A stretch of 64,000 bases of DNA, from NCBI GenBank assembly GCA_024642005.1, contig JAHECA010000009.1, positions 58,372 to 122,371 on the forward strand, read 5' to 3'. Shown here piece by piece: positions 8,692 to 17,253 of this stretch (the first letter of the stretch is position 1; each line of letters starts with the position of its first letter). The notes beneath the pieces were generated by a model, which searched no databases, was not told where the DNA came from, and worked only from the letters and a program-made list of their open reading frames with translations. The translations under genes and the position numbers were made by a program. The DNA is from Robiginitalea sp. GTDB lineage: Bacteria; Bacteroidota; Bacteroidia; Flavobacteriales; Flavobacteriaceae.

Positions 8692-9108
8692 CTAGTTGAC
8701 GGGAACTTCTATCTCCAGATACATGGGATCGCCGTTGGCGTCGTCTCCCTGCCAGAATTTGAAGAGGTAGGTCTGGTTGAAAAGCACCTGGAAATAGAGG
8801 GTTTCCGTTTGTTCGGTAATCGCCTCGGTACAGGGCCCGGCTTCTTTCCGGGCGCCGATTACCACAACTTCGCGAACCGACTGAGAAGGGGTTACGATCT
8901 GAAAGGTTTCAAACTGCGTGCAGCCATCCGGCACCTGAAAGGTTATGGGGATAGTATACGTTTCACCATAGATGAAAGCGGCAGGCATATCCACCTCGGT
9001 CACCGCCAGTTTAATGAAGGTGGTCTGGGGGGAATCGTCGCTATTGTTGCACGAAGACAGGGGCAGCAGCAGGGTCAGCAAAAGAACCGGGGCAATGAAC
9101 TTTCTCAT
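8692..9108 (-). CDS. Small lipoprotein of unknown function
   Basis: A predicted 138-residue lipoprotein; I place the start at 9108 because it gives a standard signal (MRKFIAPVLLLTLLLPLSSC, lipobox LSSC), while an upstream ATG would put 22 odd residues ahead of it. The mature domain is beta-rich (ITFQVPDGCTQFETFQIV, LYFQVLFNQTYLFKFW) with two cysteines that could pair (DGCTQ and GPCTE). No family is recognised. The gene is convergent with the DinB-like gene and divergent from the acyl-CoA ligase. Confidence 0.75.
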   Translation of the reverse strand: MRKFIAPVLLLTLLLPLSSCNNSDDSPQTTFIKLAVTEVDMPAAFIYGETYTIPITFQVPDGCTQFETFQIVTPSQSVREVVVIGARKEAGPCTEAITEQTETLYFQVLFNQTYLFKFWQGDDANGDPMYLEIEVPVN

Positions 9109-9123
9109 AACGTAATTTTTAAT

Positions 9124-9158
9124 TAAAGGTATCGATTCCGGAGCAGTTTCCCCAGAAA
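9124..9158 (-). promoter_or_regulatory. Putative promoter of the small lipoprotein gene
   Basis: Minus-strand TACCTTTA (9131-9124), one base off TAnnTTTG, lies 15 bases before the ATG at 9108. TTTCTG (9158-9153) at a 21-base spacing could be a weak -33 element. Confidence 0.4.
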
Positions 9159-9234
9159 TTGCAGCCGAAATCACGCCCGTGTTTAAGGGTGCCTATTGCG
9201 GAATTGACAACAGGCATGGGGGCAGATTGAGAAA

Positions 9235-9268
9235 TTTGTTTAAAATACCGCGCTGTTTTCTTATTTTG
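9235..9268 (+). promoter_or_regulatory. Putative promoter of the acyl-CoA ligase gene
   Basis: TTTG (9235-9238) and TTATTTTG (9261-9268) are 22 bases apart, matching the Bacteroidota -33/-7 pattern with one mismatch in the -7 element. The ATG at 9292 leaves a short leader. The MarR-type palindrome found at 11115 is not repeated here. Confidence 0.45.
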
Positions 9269-9291
9269 CGAGGAAACCCAGAATTCCCCGT

Positions 9292-11067
9292 ATGCAAGCC
9301 ATTACCCGCCTTTTCGATTTCATGTATTACCAGCAACAGGCCTACGCCCTGGAAAAAGCCATGGTTACCAAGTACGACGGGGAATGGCAGGCCGTCTCAT
9401 CTTCGGAATTCCTGGAGCAGGCCAACACCATAAGCCGGGCCTTGCTGCGTTTGGGGGTTAAACCCGACGACAAAATTGCCCTGATATCGATGACCAACCG
9501 CACCGAATGGAGCGTGATGGACACGGGCATTTTGCAGGTAGGGGCCCAGACCGTGCCCATCTATCCGACCATCTCGGAAGATGACTACGCCTACATTTTG
9601 AACCATTCCGGGTCTTCTTATTGCTTTGTATCGTGTACGGAAGTGCTTGAAAAGGTGCGTGCCATCCAGCAACAGGTGCCGGGCCTGAAAGAGGTGTACA
9701 GCTTTGACGCCGTTAAGGGCTGTAAGAACTGGGCCGAATTGCTTGAGGCCGGGGCAGACGCCTCGAACCAGGAGCAGGTAGAAGCCCGCAAGGACGCGGT
9801 GAAACCCGAAGACCTGGCCACGCTGATCTACACCTCGGGTACCACGGGCCAGCCCAAAGGGGTGATGCTCACCCATCACAACATTGTTTCGAACGTGCTG
9901 GCCAGCAAAGAACGGGTCCCTTTCGAAGCGGGAAGCCTGGCCCTGAGCTTTTTGCCGGTGTGCCATATTTTCGAGCGGATGATCCTCTACCTCTACCAGT
10001 ACTGCGGCATCAGCGTTTATTTTGCGGAAGGGCTCGACAAAATCAGCGACAACCTGAAGGAAGTACAACCCAATGCCATGACCGTGGTGCCCAGGCTGCT
10101 CGAGAAGGTATACGACCGCATTATAGCCCGGGGGGCCGAACTGAGCGGGCTCAAAAAAGCCCTTTTCTTCTGGGCCGTGGACCTCGGCCTGAAATACGAG
10201 CCCTATGGGGCCAACGGCTGGTGGTACGAACTGAGGCTCTCCCTGGCCCGCAAGCTTATATTCAAGAAGTGGCAGCTGGCCCTGGGGGGCAACCTGCAGA
10301 CCATGATCTCGGGAAGTGCCGCCCTCCAGGCACGCCTGGCACGTGTGTTCGGGGCTGCCGGTATCGCAGTCCTGGAAGGCTACGGCCTTACCGAAACCTC
10401 CCCGGTGATCTCGGTAAACGACATGCGCAACCGCGGCTGGAAAATTGGCTCGGTGGGCCGGATTATTAAGGACGTGGAAGTCAAAATCGCCCCTGACGGG
10501 GAAATCCTCTGCAAAGGCCCCAATGTGATGATCGGCTATTACAAAGACCCGGTGCGCACTGCCGAGGTACTCAATGCCGACGGCTATTTCCACACAGGCG
10601 ATATAGGCGAGATCGACCCTGACGGCTTTTTGCGCATTACCGACCGCAAAAAGGAGATGTTCAAGACCTCAGGCGGCAAATATGTAGCGCCCCAGCTCCT
10701 CGAAAACCGAATGAAGCAATCGCGCTTTATCGATCAGGTGATGGTGGTGGGGGAAGGCGAAAAAATGCCTGCCGCTCTGATCCAGCCCAATTTTGAATTC
10801 CTGACCGAATGGGCCAAACGGCACGGGATTAACCTGAGTTCCCCTGCAGAGGCCGTAAAGAACCCGGAAGTGGTTGAACGCTTCCAGCAGGAGATCGACG
10901 ACGCCAACAAGCACTTCGCCAAATGGGAAACCGTGAAGCAATTCCGCCTGACACCGGACGCCTGGACCGTAGATGGCGGGCACCTTACCCCCACCATGAA
11001 ACTCCGGCGTAAAATCATCAGGGAGAAATACATAGACCTGTACCGAGACATTTACGGGCACGAGTAA
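9292..11067 (+). CDS. Long-chain fatty-acid--CoA ligase (AMP-forming)
   Basis: A 591-residue acyl-adenylate enzyme of the FadD15-like class; it activates long-chain fatty acids to acyl-CoA with ATP. The P-loop-like motif LIYTSGTTGQPKGVMLTHHN is at about 178-197, the A5 motif GYGLTETSPVIS near 363, the hinge YFHTGDIGEIDPDGFLRITD near 430-449, and the catalytic-lysine region follows KEMFKTSGGKYVAPQ. The insert region and length match eukaryote-like ACSL/FadD15 rather than E. coli FadD. No signal peptide; cytoplasmic or membrane-associated. It sits directly before the MarR gene and the fad operon on the same strand, so it probably feeds that pathway. Confidence 0.95.
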   Translation: MQAITRLFDFMYYQQQAYALEKAMVTKYDGEWQAVSSSEFLEQANTISRALLRLGVKPDDKIALISMTNRTEWSVMDTGILQVGAQTVPIYPTISEDDYAYILNHSGSSYCFVSCTEVLEKVRAIQQQVPGLKEVYSFDAVKGCKNWAELLEAGADASNQEQVEARKDAVKPEDLATLIYTSGTTGQPKGVMLTHHNIVSNVLASKERVPFEAGSLALSFLPVCHIFERMILYLYQYCGISVYFAEGLDKISDNLKEVQPNAMTVVPRLLEKVYDRIIARGAELSGLKKALFFWAVDLGLKYEPYGANGWWYELRLSLARKLIFKKWQLALGGNLQTMISGSAALQARLARVFGAAGIAVLEGYGLTETSPVISVNDMRNRGWKIGSVGRIIKDVEVKIAPDGEILCKGPNVMIGYYKDPVRTAEVLNADGYFHTGDIGEIDPDGFLRITDRKKEMFKTSGGKYVAPQLLENRMKQSRFIDQVMVVGEGEKMPAALIQPNFEFLTEWAKRHGINLSSPAEAVKNPEVVERFQQEIDDANKHFAKWETVKQFRLTPDAWTVDGGHLTPTMKLRRKIIREKYIDLYRDIYGHE

Positions 11068-11114
11068 CCGGCCCCGGGCCACCCCCTTTGTCCTTCCGAA
11101 AATTTATATGTATT

Positions 11115-11132
11115 TATTATGCATGCATAATA
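11115..11132. promoter_or_regulatory. 18-bp perfect palindrome, candidate MarR operator
   Basis: TATTATGCATGCATAATA is a perfect 18-bp inverted repeat in a very AT-rich patch just before the marR gene. It ends 8 bases before the -7 element at 11141, i.e. it fills the space between the -33 and -7 positions, where a bound dimer would block RNA polymerase. Autoregulation by the MarR protein is the natural inference. Confidence 0.6.
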
Positions 11133-11140
11133 TATTTATG

Positions 11141-11148
11141 TATATTTG
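11141..11148 (+). promoter_or_regulatory. -7 element TATATTTG of the marR-fad operon
   Basis: Perfect TAnnTTTG match 19 bases before the marR ATG at 11168, directly downstream of the 18-bp palindrome. The spacing gives a short leader. Confidence 0.55.
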
Positions 11149-11167
11149 GACATCCCAGCGCCGCGCT

Positions 11168-11641
11168 ATGAAGGAAATCACCATCGACTACGTACTCAGG
11201 GCCACCTGGCAGGCCGTGGCCCGCATGTACAACGAAGAGGCTAAAATCTTTGACAGTACTATGTCTGTAGGTTTTTGCCTGCTCAGCATAGACCCCAAGA
11301 CCGGAACGCCCTCCACGGCACTGGGACCCAGAATGGGCATGGAAGCCACCAGCCTCTCGCGCATCTTGAAAAGCATGGAGCAGAAGGGCCTTATCGAAAG
11401 GAGGCCCAACCCACAGGATGGGCGCGGGGTATTGATCCACCTCACCCCCTTCGGGCTTGAAAAACGGGAAGATTCAAAGCGGGTGGTACTGCGTTTCAAC
11501 GAGGCCGTGCGGCGGGAAGTTAGCCCACAACAGCTCGACAGCTTTTTTGAGGTGGCAGGCACCATCAACCAGCTGATTGCAGAAAAGAAGATCTACGACA
11601 AAACTCCCGAGTCGTCCGCGGCCGGGATCCATTCCAAGTGA
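11168..11641 (+). CDS. MarR-family transcriptional regulator of the fad operon
   Basis: A 157-residue winged-helix protein. The core is residues about 35-105: TALGPRMGMEATSLSRILKSM (recognition helix region) followed by the wing EKKGLIERRPNPQDGRGVLIHLT-type segment, here EQKGLIERRPNPQDGRG, which is the MarR hallmark DxRxxxxxLT in slightly altered form. Flanking helices form the dimer. I start at 11168, because the in-frame codons further up would place the -7 element and palindrome inside the gene. It is the first gene of a run with fadN, fadA and fadE, and by analogy with other fad regulators would respond to acyl-CoA; that ligand is inference. Confidence 0.93.
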   Translation: MKEITIDYVLRATWQAVARMYNEEAKIFDSTMSVGFCLLSIDPKTGTPSTALGPRMGMEATSLSRILKSMEQKGLIERRPNPQDGRGVLIHLTPFGLEKREDSKRVVLRFNEAVRREVSPQQLDSFFEVAGTINQLIAEKKIYDKTPESSAAGIHSK

Positions 11642-11654
11642 AGCATACCGACCT

Positions 11655-14060
11655 ATGAACAGACACATCAAGCACGTAGCCGTTATCGGCTCAGGGATTA
11701 TGGGAAGCGGGATTGCCTGCCATTTTGCCAACATTGGCGTACAGGTACTCCTGCTCGATATCGTTCCCAGGGAGCTCACCGAAGCCGAGAAAGCCCGGGG
11801 ATTAAGTTTGTCGGACGCGGCAGTCCGCAACCGCCTGGTGAACGATTCCCTGGCCAAAGCGCTGAAATCGAGTCCGTCCCCCATTTACCACCGCGACTTC
11901 GCCAAACGCATCCGCACCGGCAACCTGGAAGACCACATTGCCCAGGTTTCAGAGGCAGACTGGATCATCGAAGTGGTGGTGGAGCGCCTCGACATCAAAA
12001 AACAGGTGTATGAAAAACTGGAACAGCACCGCCGCCCCGGCACGCTGATCACCTCAAACACCTCGGGCATTCCCATTCGCTTTATGAGCGAGGGCCGGAG
12101 CGAAGACTTCAGGCGGCATTTCTGCGGGACCCACTTTTTCAACCCGCCCCGCTACCTGAAGCTTTTTGAGGTTATCCCCGGGCCTGACACCCAACCCGAA
12201 ATACTGCAGTTCCTGGAGCAGTACGGGGAGAAATTCCTTGGGAAAACTGCCGTGGTGGCCCAGGACACCCCCGCCTTTATCGGCAACCGCATCGGCATTT
12301 ACGGCATTATGAGCCTGTTTCATACCGTAAGCGAGCTGGGCCTGACCGTAGAAGAGGTAGACAAACTGACCGGCCCGGTAATCGGGCGGCCCAAATCGGC
12401 CACCTTCCGCACCGTGGATGTGGTGGGGCTCGATACATTGGTCCACGTGGCCAACGGCATACGGGAAAACTGCCCCAAAGACGAACGGCACGAGCTCTTC
12501 GGCCTGCCTGCCTATATCGGCACCATGGTAGAAAACGGATGGCTGGGCAGCAAATCGGGACAGGGCTTTTACAAGAAAGTGCGCAAGGATGACGGCTCGA
12601 GCGAGATTCTGACCCTCGACCTGGGCACCCTGGAATACCGCCAAGGCAAGCGGGCCGCTTTCGCCACCCTGGAACTCACCAAGACCATAGACGCGGTAAT
12701 CGACCGCTTCCCTGTGCTGGTTTCGGGCAAAGACAAGGCCGGGGAATTTTACCGCAAAAGCTTCGGATCCCTCTTTGCCTATGTTTCGCATCGCATCCCT
12801 GAGATCACCGATGCCCTCTACAAAATTGACGACGCCATGAAGGCCGGCTTTGGCTGGGAACACGGCCCCTTCCAGATCTGGGATGCCGTGGGCCTGGAAA
12901 AAGGCATCGAAATGGCCCGGGAAGCCGGGCAGGACGTGGCGCCCTGGGTAAGCAAACTGCAAAAGTCTGGCGCAGCCTCCTTCTATACCGTACAAGACGG
13001 GGCCACCTATTGCTACGATATCCCGGCGGGCAAGCAGGCCAAAGTTCCCGGGCAGGACGCCTTTATCATCCTCGACAACATCCGCAAATCCAAGGCCGTG
13101 TTCCAGAATAACGGCGTGGTGGTGGAAGACCTGGGCGATGGCATCCTGAACGTGGAATTCCGCTCCAAAATGAACACCATTGGCGGAGATGTGCTGGCCG
13201 GCCTCAACAAGGCCGTAGACCTGGCCGAGCAGGATTTCCGGGGCCTGGTGGTGGGCAACCAGGCAGCGAACTTCTCGGTGGGCGCCAATATCGGGATGAT
13301 CTTTATGCTGGCCGTTGAACAGGAATACGACGAGCTGGCCATGGCGGTAAAATATTTTCAGGACACCATGATGCGGATGCGCTATTCGTCCATCCCGGTA
13401 ATCGCTGCCCCGCACGGCATGTGCCTGGGGGGCGGATGCGAGCTGAGCCTGCACGCCGACAAGGTGGTGGCCGCTGCCGAAACCTACATCGGCCTGGTCG
13501 AATTCGGGGTGGGCGTCATTCCGGGCGGAGGCGGCTCCAAGGAAATGACCCTCAGGGCCTCAGACAGCTACCGGAAAGACGACGTGGAGACCAATACGCT
13601 GCGGGAAAACTTTCTGACCATAGCCACTGCCAGGGTATCTACATCGGCCTACGAGGCCTTTGATACCGGCATCTTGCAGCCAGGCAAAGATGTGGTGGTG
13701 GTCAACAAAGACCGGCAACTGGCCACGGCCAAGGCCTACGCCCAGCTGCTGGCCGACGCAGGCTATACGCGCCCGGTGGAACGCACCGACATCAAGGTAC
13801 TCGGCAAACAGGCCCTCGGCATGTTTTTGGTGGGCACCGATTCCATGAAAGTTGGAAATTATATCTCGGAGCACGACAAGAAAATTGCCAACAAACTGGC
13901 CTACGTGATGGCCGGAGGCGACCTGTCTGAGTCGAGCTACGTTAGTGAGCGCTACCTGCTCGACCTGGAGCGGGAAGCTTTCCTCTCACTCTGTACCGAG
14001 CGCAAGACCCTGGAACGCATCCAGCACATGCTCAAGGCGGGGAAACCCCTTAGGAATTAG
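11655..14060 (+). CDS. fadN: 3-hydroxyacyl-CoA dehydrogenase / enoyl-CoA hydratase (FadN type)
   Basis: An 801-residue bifunctional beta-oxidation enzyme. The NAD-binding dehydrogenase comes first (GSGIMGSGIACHFANIGV at about 11-28; catalytic-histidine region GTHFFNPPRYLKLFEVI near 160), followed by its C-terminal helical domains (DTPAFIGNRIGIYGIM near 210), and the crotonase domain comes last (oxyanion-hole segment HGMCLGGGCELSLHADKV near 587, VEFGVGVIPGGGGSKEM near 615). This domain order is that of Bacillus FadN and of archaeal fusions, opposite to E. coli FadB. The ATG at 11655 is 13 bases after marR. The stop is 53 bases before fadA. Confidence 0.95.
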   Translation: MNRHIKHVAVIGSGIMGSGIACHFANIGVQVLLLDIVPRELTEAEKARGLSLSDAAVRNRLVNDSLAKALKSSPSPIYHRDFAKRIRTGNLEDHIAQVSEADWIIEVVVERLDIKKQVYEKLEQHRRPGTLITSNTSGIPIRFMSEGRSEDFRRHFCGTHFFNPPRYLKLFEVIPGPDTQPEILQFLEQYGEKFLGKTAVVAQDTPAFIGNRIGIYGIMSLFHTVSELGLTVEEVDKLTGPVIGRPKSATFRTVDVVGLDTLVHVANGIRENCPKDERHELFGLPAYIGTMVENGWLGSKSGQGFYKKVRKDDGSSEILTLDLGTLEYRQGKRAAFATLELTKTIDAVIDRFPVLVSGKDKAGEFYRKSFGSLFAYVSHRIPEITDALYKIDDAMKAGFGWEHGPFQIWDAVGLEKGIEMAREAGQDVAPWVSKLQKSGAASFYTVQDGATYCYDIPAGKQAKVPGQDAFIILDNIRKSKAVFQNNGVVVEDLGDGILNVEFRSKMNTIGGDVLAGLNKAVDLAEQDFRGLVVGNQAANFSVGANIGMIFMLAVEQEYDELAMAVKYFQDTMMRMRYSSIPVIAAPHGMCLGGGCELSLHADKVVAAAETYIGLVEFGVGVIPGGGGSKEMTLRASDSYRKDDVETNTLRENFLTIATARVSTSAYEAFDTGILQPGKDVVVVNKDRQLATAKAYAQLLADAGYTRPVERTDIKVLGKQALGMFLVGTDSMKVGNYISEHDKKIANKLAYVMAGGDLSESSYVSERYLLDLEREAFLSLCTERKTLERIQHMLKAGKPLRN

Positions 14061-14061
14061 A

Positions 14062-14092
14062 ATTTGAACATGTGCCGATTTGAAAATTTGAA
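14062..14092. repeat. Three ATTTGAA direct repeats between fadN and fadA
   Basis: ATTTGAA occurs at 14062-14068, 14078-14084 and 14086-14092 in a 53-base AT-rich spacer inside an otherwise GC-rich operon. It may be an RNA-level feature (translation enhancer or processing site) or just slipped repeats. Confidence 0.5.
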
Positions 14093-14113
14093 AATGGTAA
14101 AAGGAATAATAGC

Positions 14114-15301
14114 ATGAGAACAGCCTATATCGTAAAAGCTTACCGCACGGCGGTGGGCAAGGCTCCGCGGGGGGTCTTCCGCTTTACCCGGCCCGACGAG
14201 CTGGCGGCCGAAACCATCGCCTACCTGATGGACCAGGTACCCCAGCTCGACAAGAAGCGCATCGACGATGTGATTGTCGGCAACGCCATGCCCGAGGCAG
14301 AACAGGGACTGAACATGGCCCGGCTTATCTCCCTGATGGGCCTGGGCATAGAGGATGTGCCCGGGGTAACCGTAAACCGCTACTGCGCATCGGGGCTCGA
14401 AACCATCGCCATAGCCACAGCCAAGATCCAGGCCGGAATGGCCGATTGCATCATTGCCGGCGGTGCCGAGAGCATGAGCTACATCCCCATGGGCGGCTAC
14501 AAGCCGGTGCCCGATTACAAACTGGCCAAGGCCGGGCACGAAGATTACTATTGGGGCATGGGCCTTACGGCAGAAGCCGTGGCCCAACAGTACAAGGTTT
14601 CCCGTGAAGACCAGGACGCCTTTGCCCTGGCATCGCACCAGAAGGCCCTCAAGGCCCAGCAGGAAAAGAAATTTGACAGCCAGGTGGTGCCTATTCCGGT
14701 AGAACGAACCTATGTGAAGAACGAGAAGAAGGCCACCGAAAACTATACCGTAACTGCAGACGAAGGCCCGCGGGCCGATACCAACCTGGAAGCTCTCGGG
14801 CGCCTCAGGCCGGTCTTCGCCGCCGGTGGAAGCGTAACGGCAGGTAACTCGTCTCAGATGAGTGACGGGGCGGCCTTTGCCCTGGTGATGAGCGAAGACC
14901 TGGTAAAGGAGCTCGGGCTGGAACCCGTTGCCCGCTTGGTCAGTTATGCCGCCGTGGGAGTCGAGCCCCGAATCATGGGGATCGGCCCGGTATATGCCAT
15001 TCCGAAGGCCCTGGAGCAGGCGGGCATGAAGTTGCCCGACATAGGCCTTATTGAGCTGAATGAGGCCTTCGCCTCCCAGTCGCTGGCCGTGATCCGCGAA
15101 CTCGGGTTGAACCCGGAGATCGTAAACGTGAACGGGGGAGCCATTGCCCTGGGGCACCCACTGGGCTGTACGGGCGCCAAACTGTCGGTGCAGCTTTTTG
15201 ACGAAATGCGCCACCGCAAAATGCAGGGCAACTACGGCATGGTAACCATGTGCGTGGGAACCGGGCAGGGGGCTGCCGGCGTTTACGAGCTGCTTTCATA
15301 A
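14114..15301 (+). CDS. fadA: Acetyl-CoA C-acyltransferase (3-ketoacyl-CoA thiolase)
   Basis: A 395-residue thiolase that cleaves 3-ketoacyl-CoA to acetyl-CoA and a shortened acyl-CoA. The acyl-accepting cysteine is in [13 protein letters not shown] near 90, the [12 protein letters not shown] histidine motif near 346 and the second catalytic cysteine in [16 protein letters not shown] near 380; [10 protein letters not shown] near 317 is also typical. Length and motifs fit a degradative FadA rather than a biosynthetic acetoacetyl-CoA thiolase, and its place between fadN and fadE supports this. A short AT-rich leader with AAAGGAATAA precedes the ATG, a better ribosome binding site than most genes here have. 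Confidence 0.96.
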   Translation: MRTAYIVKAYRTAVGKAPRGVFRFTRPDELAAETIAYLMDQVPQLDKKRIDDVIVGNAMPEAEQGLNMARLISLMGLGIEDVPGVTVNRYCASGLETIAIATAKIQAGMADCIIAGGAESMSYIPMGGYKPVPDYKLAKAGHEDYYWGMGLTAEAVAQQYKVSREDQDAFALASHQKALKAQQEKKFDSQVVPIPVERTYVKNEKKATENYTVTADEGPRADTNLEALGRLRPVFAAGGSVTAGNSSQMSDGAAFALVMSEDLVKELGLEPVARLVSYAAVGVEPRIMGIGPVYAIPKALEQAGMKLPDIGLIELNEAFASQSLAVIRELGLNPEIVNVNGGAIALGHPLGCTGAKLSVQLFDEMRHRKMQGNYGMVTMCVGTGQGAAGVYELLS

Positions 15302-15352
15302 AACTGCCCGTAGAACAAATTAGCATACATCAATCTCGTAAACCTGATTACC

Positions 15353-17164
15353 ATGAGTACCGAAACCCAAGAAAAAGACCTGTTGCGCGGCGGGCAGTTT
15401 CTCGTAAAGGAAACAGCCTGTGAAGACGTGTTTACCCTGGAAGACCTCTCGGAAGAACAGAAGATGATGCGCGAAAGCACCATCGAATTTGTAGACCGGG
15501 AACTTTGGGCGCACTGGGAGCGCTTTGAGAACAAAGACTACGCCTATACTGTGGCTTGCATGAAGAAAGCCGGCGAACTCGGGCTGCTCAGCGTGGCCGT
15601 GCCGGAAGCCTACGGCGGCATGGGAATGGGCTTTGTGGATACCGTGCTGGTCTGCGACTATATTTCGGGGGCCACGGGTTCGTTCAGCACTGCCTTTGGA
15701 GCCCATACAGGCATCGGCACCCTGCCCATCGTGCTTTACGGCACCGATGCGCAGAAAGCGAAATACCTGCCCAGGCTCGCCACAGGGGAATGGTTCGGGG
15801 CCTACTGCCTCACCGAGCCCGGGGCCGGTTCGGATGCCAATTCGGGCAAGACCAAGGCAGTCTTGTCGCAAGACGGAAAGCACTACCTGATCTCTGGCCA
15901 GAAAATGTGGATCTCCAACGCCGGGTTCTGCAATATGTTCATCGTTTTTGCACGGATTGAAGACGACAAATACATTACGGGCTTTATCGTTGAGAACGAC
16001 CCGGAGAATGGCATCTCCCTGGGCGAAGAAGAAAACAAAATGGGCATTCATTCCTCCTCTACCCGCCAGGTATTCTTTAACGAGACCAAGGTGCCCGTGG
16101 AAAATATGCTCTCCGAACGGGGCAACGGCTTTAAGATTGCCATGAACGCCCTTAACGTAGGGCGTATCAAGCTCGCCGCCGCCTGCCTGGAAGCCCAGAG
16201 GCGCATCACCGACGAAGGGATACGCTACGCCAAGGAGCGGCAGCAGTTCAACACCCCCATAGTGAATTTCGGGGCCATCAAGGCCAAGCTGGCCACCATG
16301 GCCACCAATGCCTACGTGGGCGGGTCTGCCACCTACCGGGCTGCGCACAATATTGAGGAGCGCATTGAGCTGCGCAAAGCCGCCGGGCAACCGGCTGCCG
16401 AGGCCGAACTGAAAGGGGTGGAAGAATACGCCATTGAATGTTCCATTCTCAAGGTTGCCGTTTCGGAAGACGTGCAACAGACCAGTGACGAAGGCATACA
16501 GATCTTCGGGGGGATGGGCTTCAGTGCCGACACCCCCATGGAAAAGGCCTGGAGGGACGCGCGCATTTCGCGGATCTACGAAGGCACCAACGAGATCAAC
16601 CGCATGCTTGTAGTGGGGATGCTGACCAAAAAAGCCATGAAAGGCCATGTAGACCTGCTCGGTCCTGCAACGGCCGTGGGGGAGGAACTCCTGGGCATTC
16701 CCTCCTTCGAAACCCCCGATTTCTCCGAATTGTTCTCAGAGGAAAAAGACTTGTTGGTGCGGCTTAAAAAAGCCTTCCTCATGATTGCCGGAAAGGCTGT
16801 TCAAACCTTCGGCACCGAACTGGAAGAACAACAGCAACTCCTGATGGCTGCAGCCGACATCCTGATCGAGATTTACATGGCCGAATCGGCCCTGCTGCGC
16901 ACCGAGAAAAACGCGAAACGCTTCGGGGAGGAGTCTCAGGCCACCCAGATTGCCATGGCGCAGCTCTACCTGTACGACGCCACCGACATTGTGGTAAGGC
17001 GGGGCAAGGAAGCCATCGTATCCTTTACCAAGGGCGACGAACAGCGCATGATGCTGATGGGCCTGAAACGGTTTACCAAATATTACAACCAGCCCAATGT
17101 GGCCGAGTTGCGTGAGCGGATTGCCGATTCGGTAGCCGCCTCAGACGGATATACTTTTGACTAA
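15353..17164 (+). CDS. fadE: Acyl-CoA dehydrogenase (FadE type)
   Basis: A 603-residue flavoprotein that introduces the trans-2 double bond in acyl-CoA. The standard core spans about residues 35-420: YCLTEPGAGSDANSGKTKA near 153 (FAD/substrate contacts), QKMWISNAGFCNMFIVFARI near 183, and the catalytic glutamate in SRIYEGTNEINRMLVVGML near 408. About 180 further residues form an extra helical C-terminal domain, as in Bacillus FadE (594 residues) and mammalian VLCAD. An odd 25-residue loop rich in Glu and Ala (about 338-362) interrupts the helical region before the catalytic part. It closes the marR-fadN-fadA-fadE run and is followed by a strong terminator. Confidence 0.95.
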   Translation: MSTETQEKDLLRGGQFLVKETACEDVFTLEDLSEEQKMMRESTIEFVDRELWAHWERFENKDYAYTVACMKKAGELGLLSVAVPEAYGGMGMGFVDTVLVCDYISGATGSFSTAFGAHTGIGTLPIVLYGTDAQKAKYLPRLATGEWFGAYCLTEPGAGSDANSGKTKAVLSQDGKHYLISGQKMWISNAGFCNMFIVFARIEDDKYITGFIVENDPENGISLGEEENKMGIHSSSTRQVFFNETKVPVENMLSERGNGFKIAMNALNVGRIKLAAACLEAQRRITDEGIRYAKERQQFNTPIVNFGAIKAKLATMATNAYVGGSATYRAAHNIEERIELRKAAGQPAAEAELKGVEEYAIECSILKVAVSEDVQQTSDEGIQIFGGMGFSADTPMEKAWRDARISRIYEGTNEINRMLVVGMLTKKAMKGHVDLLGPATAVGEELLGIPSFETPDFSELFSEEKDLLVRLKKAFLMIAGKAVQTFGTELEEQQQLLMAAADILIEIYMAESALLRTEKNAKRFGEESQATQIAMAQLYLYDATDIVVRRGKEAIVSFTKGDEQRMMLMGLKRFTKYYNQPNVAELRERIADSVAASDGYTFD

Positions 17165-17193
17165 CTCAAATGACGCTTTTGGAGACAGAAGCC

Positions 17194-17227
17194 AAACCGC
17201 CTCCCCATTGGGAGGCGGTTTTGTTTT
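17194..17227. terminator. Bidirectional Rho-independent terminator between fadE and the M49 peptidase gene
   Basis: AAACCGCCTCCC (17194-17205) pairs perfectly with GGGAGGCGGTTT (17210-17221) around the loop CATT; a T-rich run follows on the plus strand. It lies between two convergent genes and can serve both. Confidence 0.9.
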
Positions 17228-17253
17228 TGCCAGGGTAGCTATTTCAGTTAAAA

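Noticed and set aside
14057..15214. Minus-strand frame opposite fadA
   Set aside because: fadA has all thiolase active-site motifs; the antisense frame is low in complexity and has no homology I recognise.
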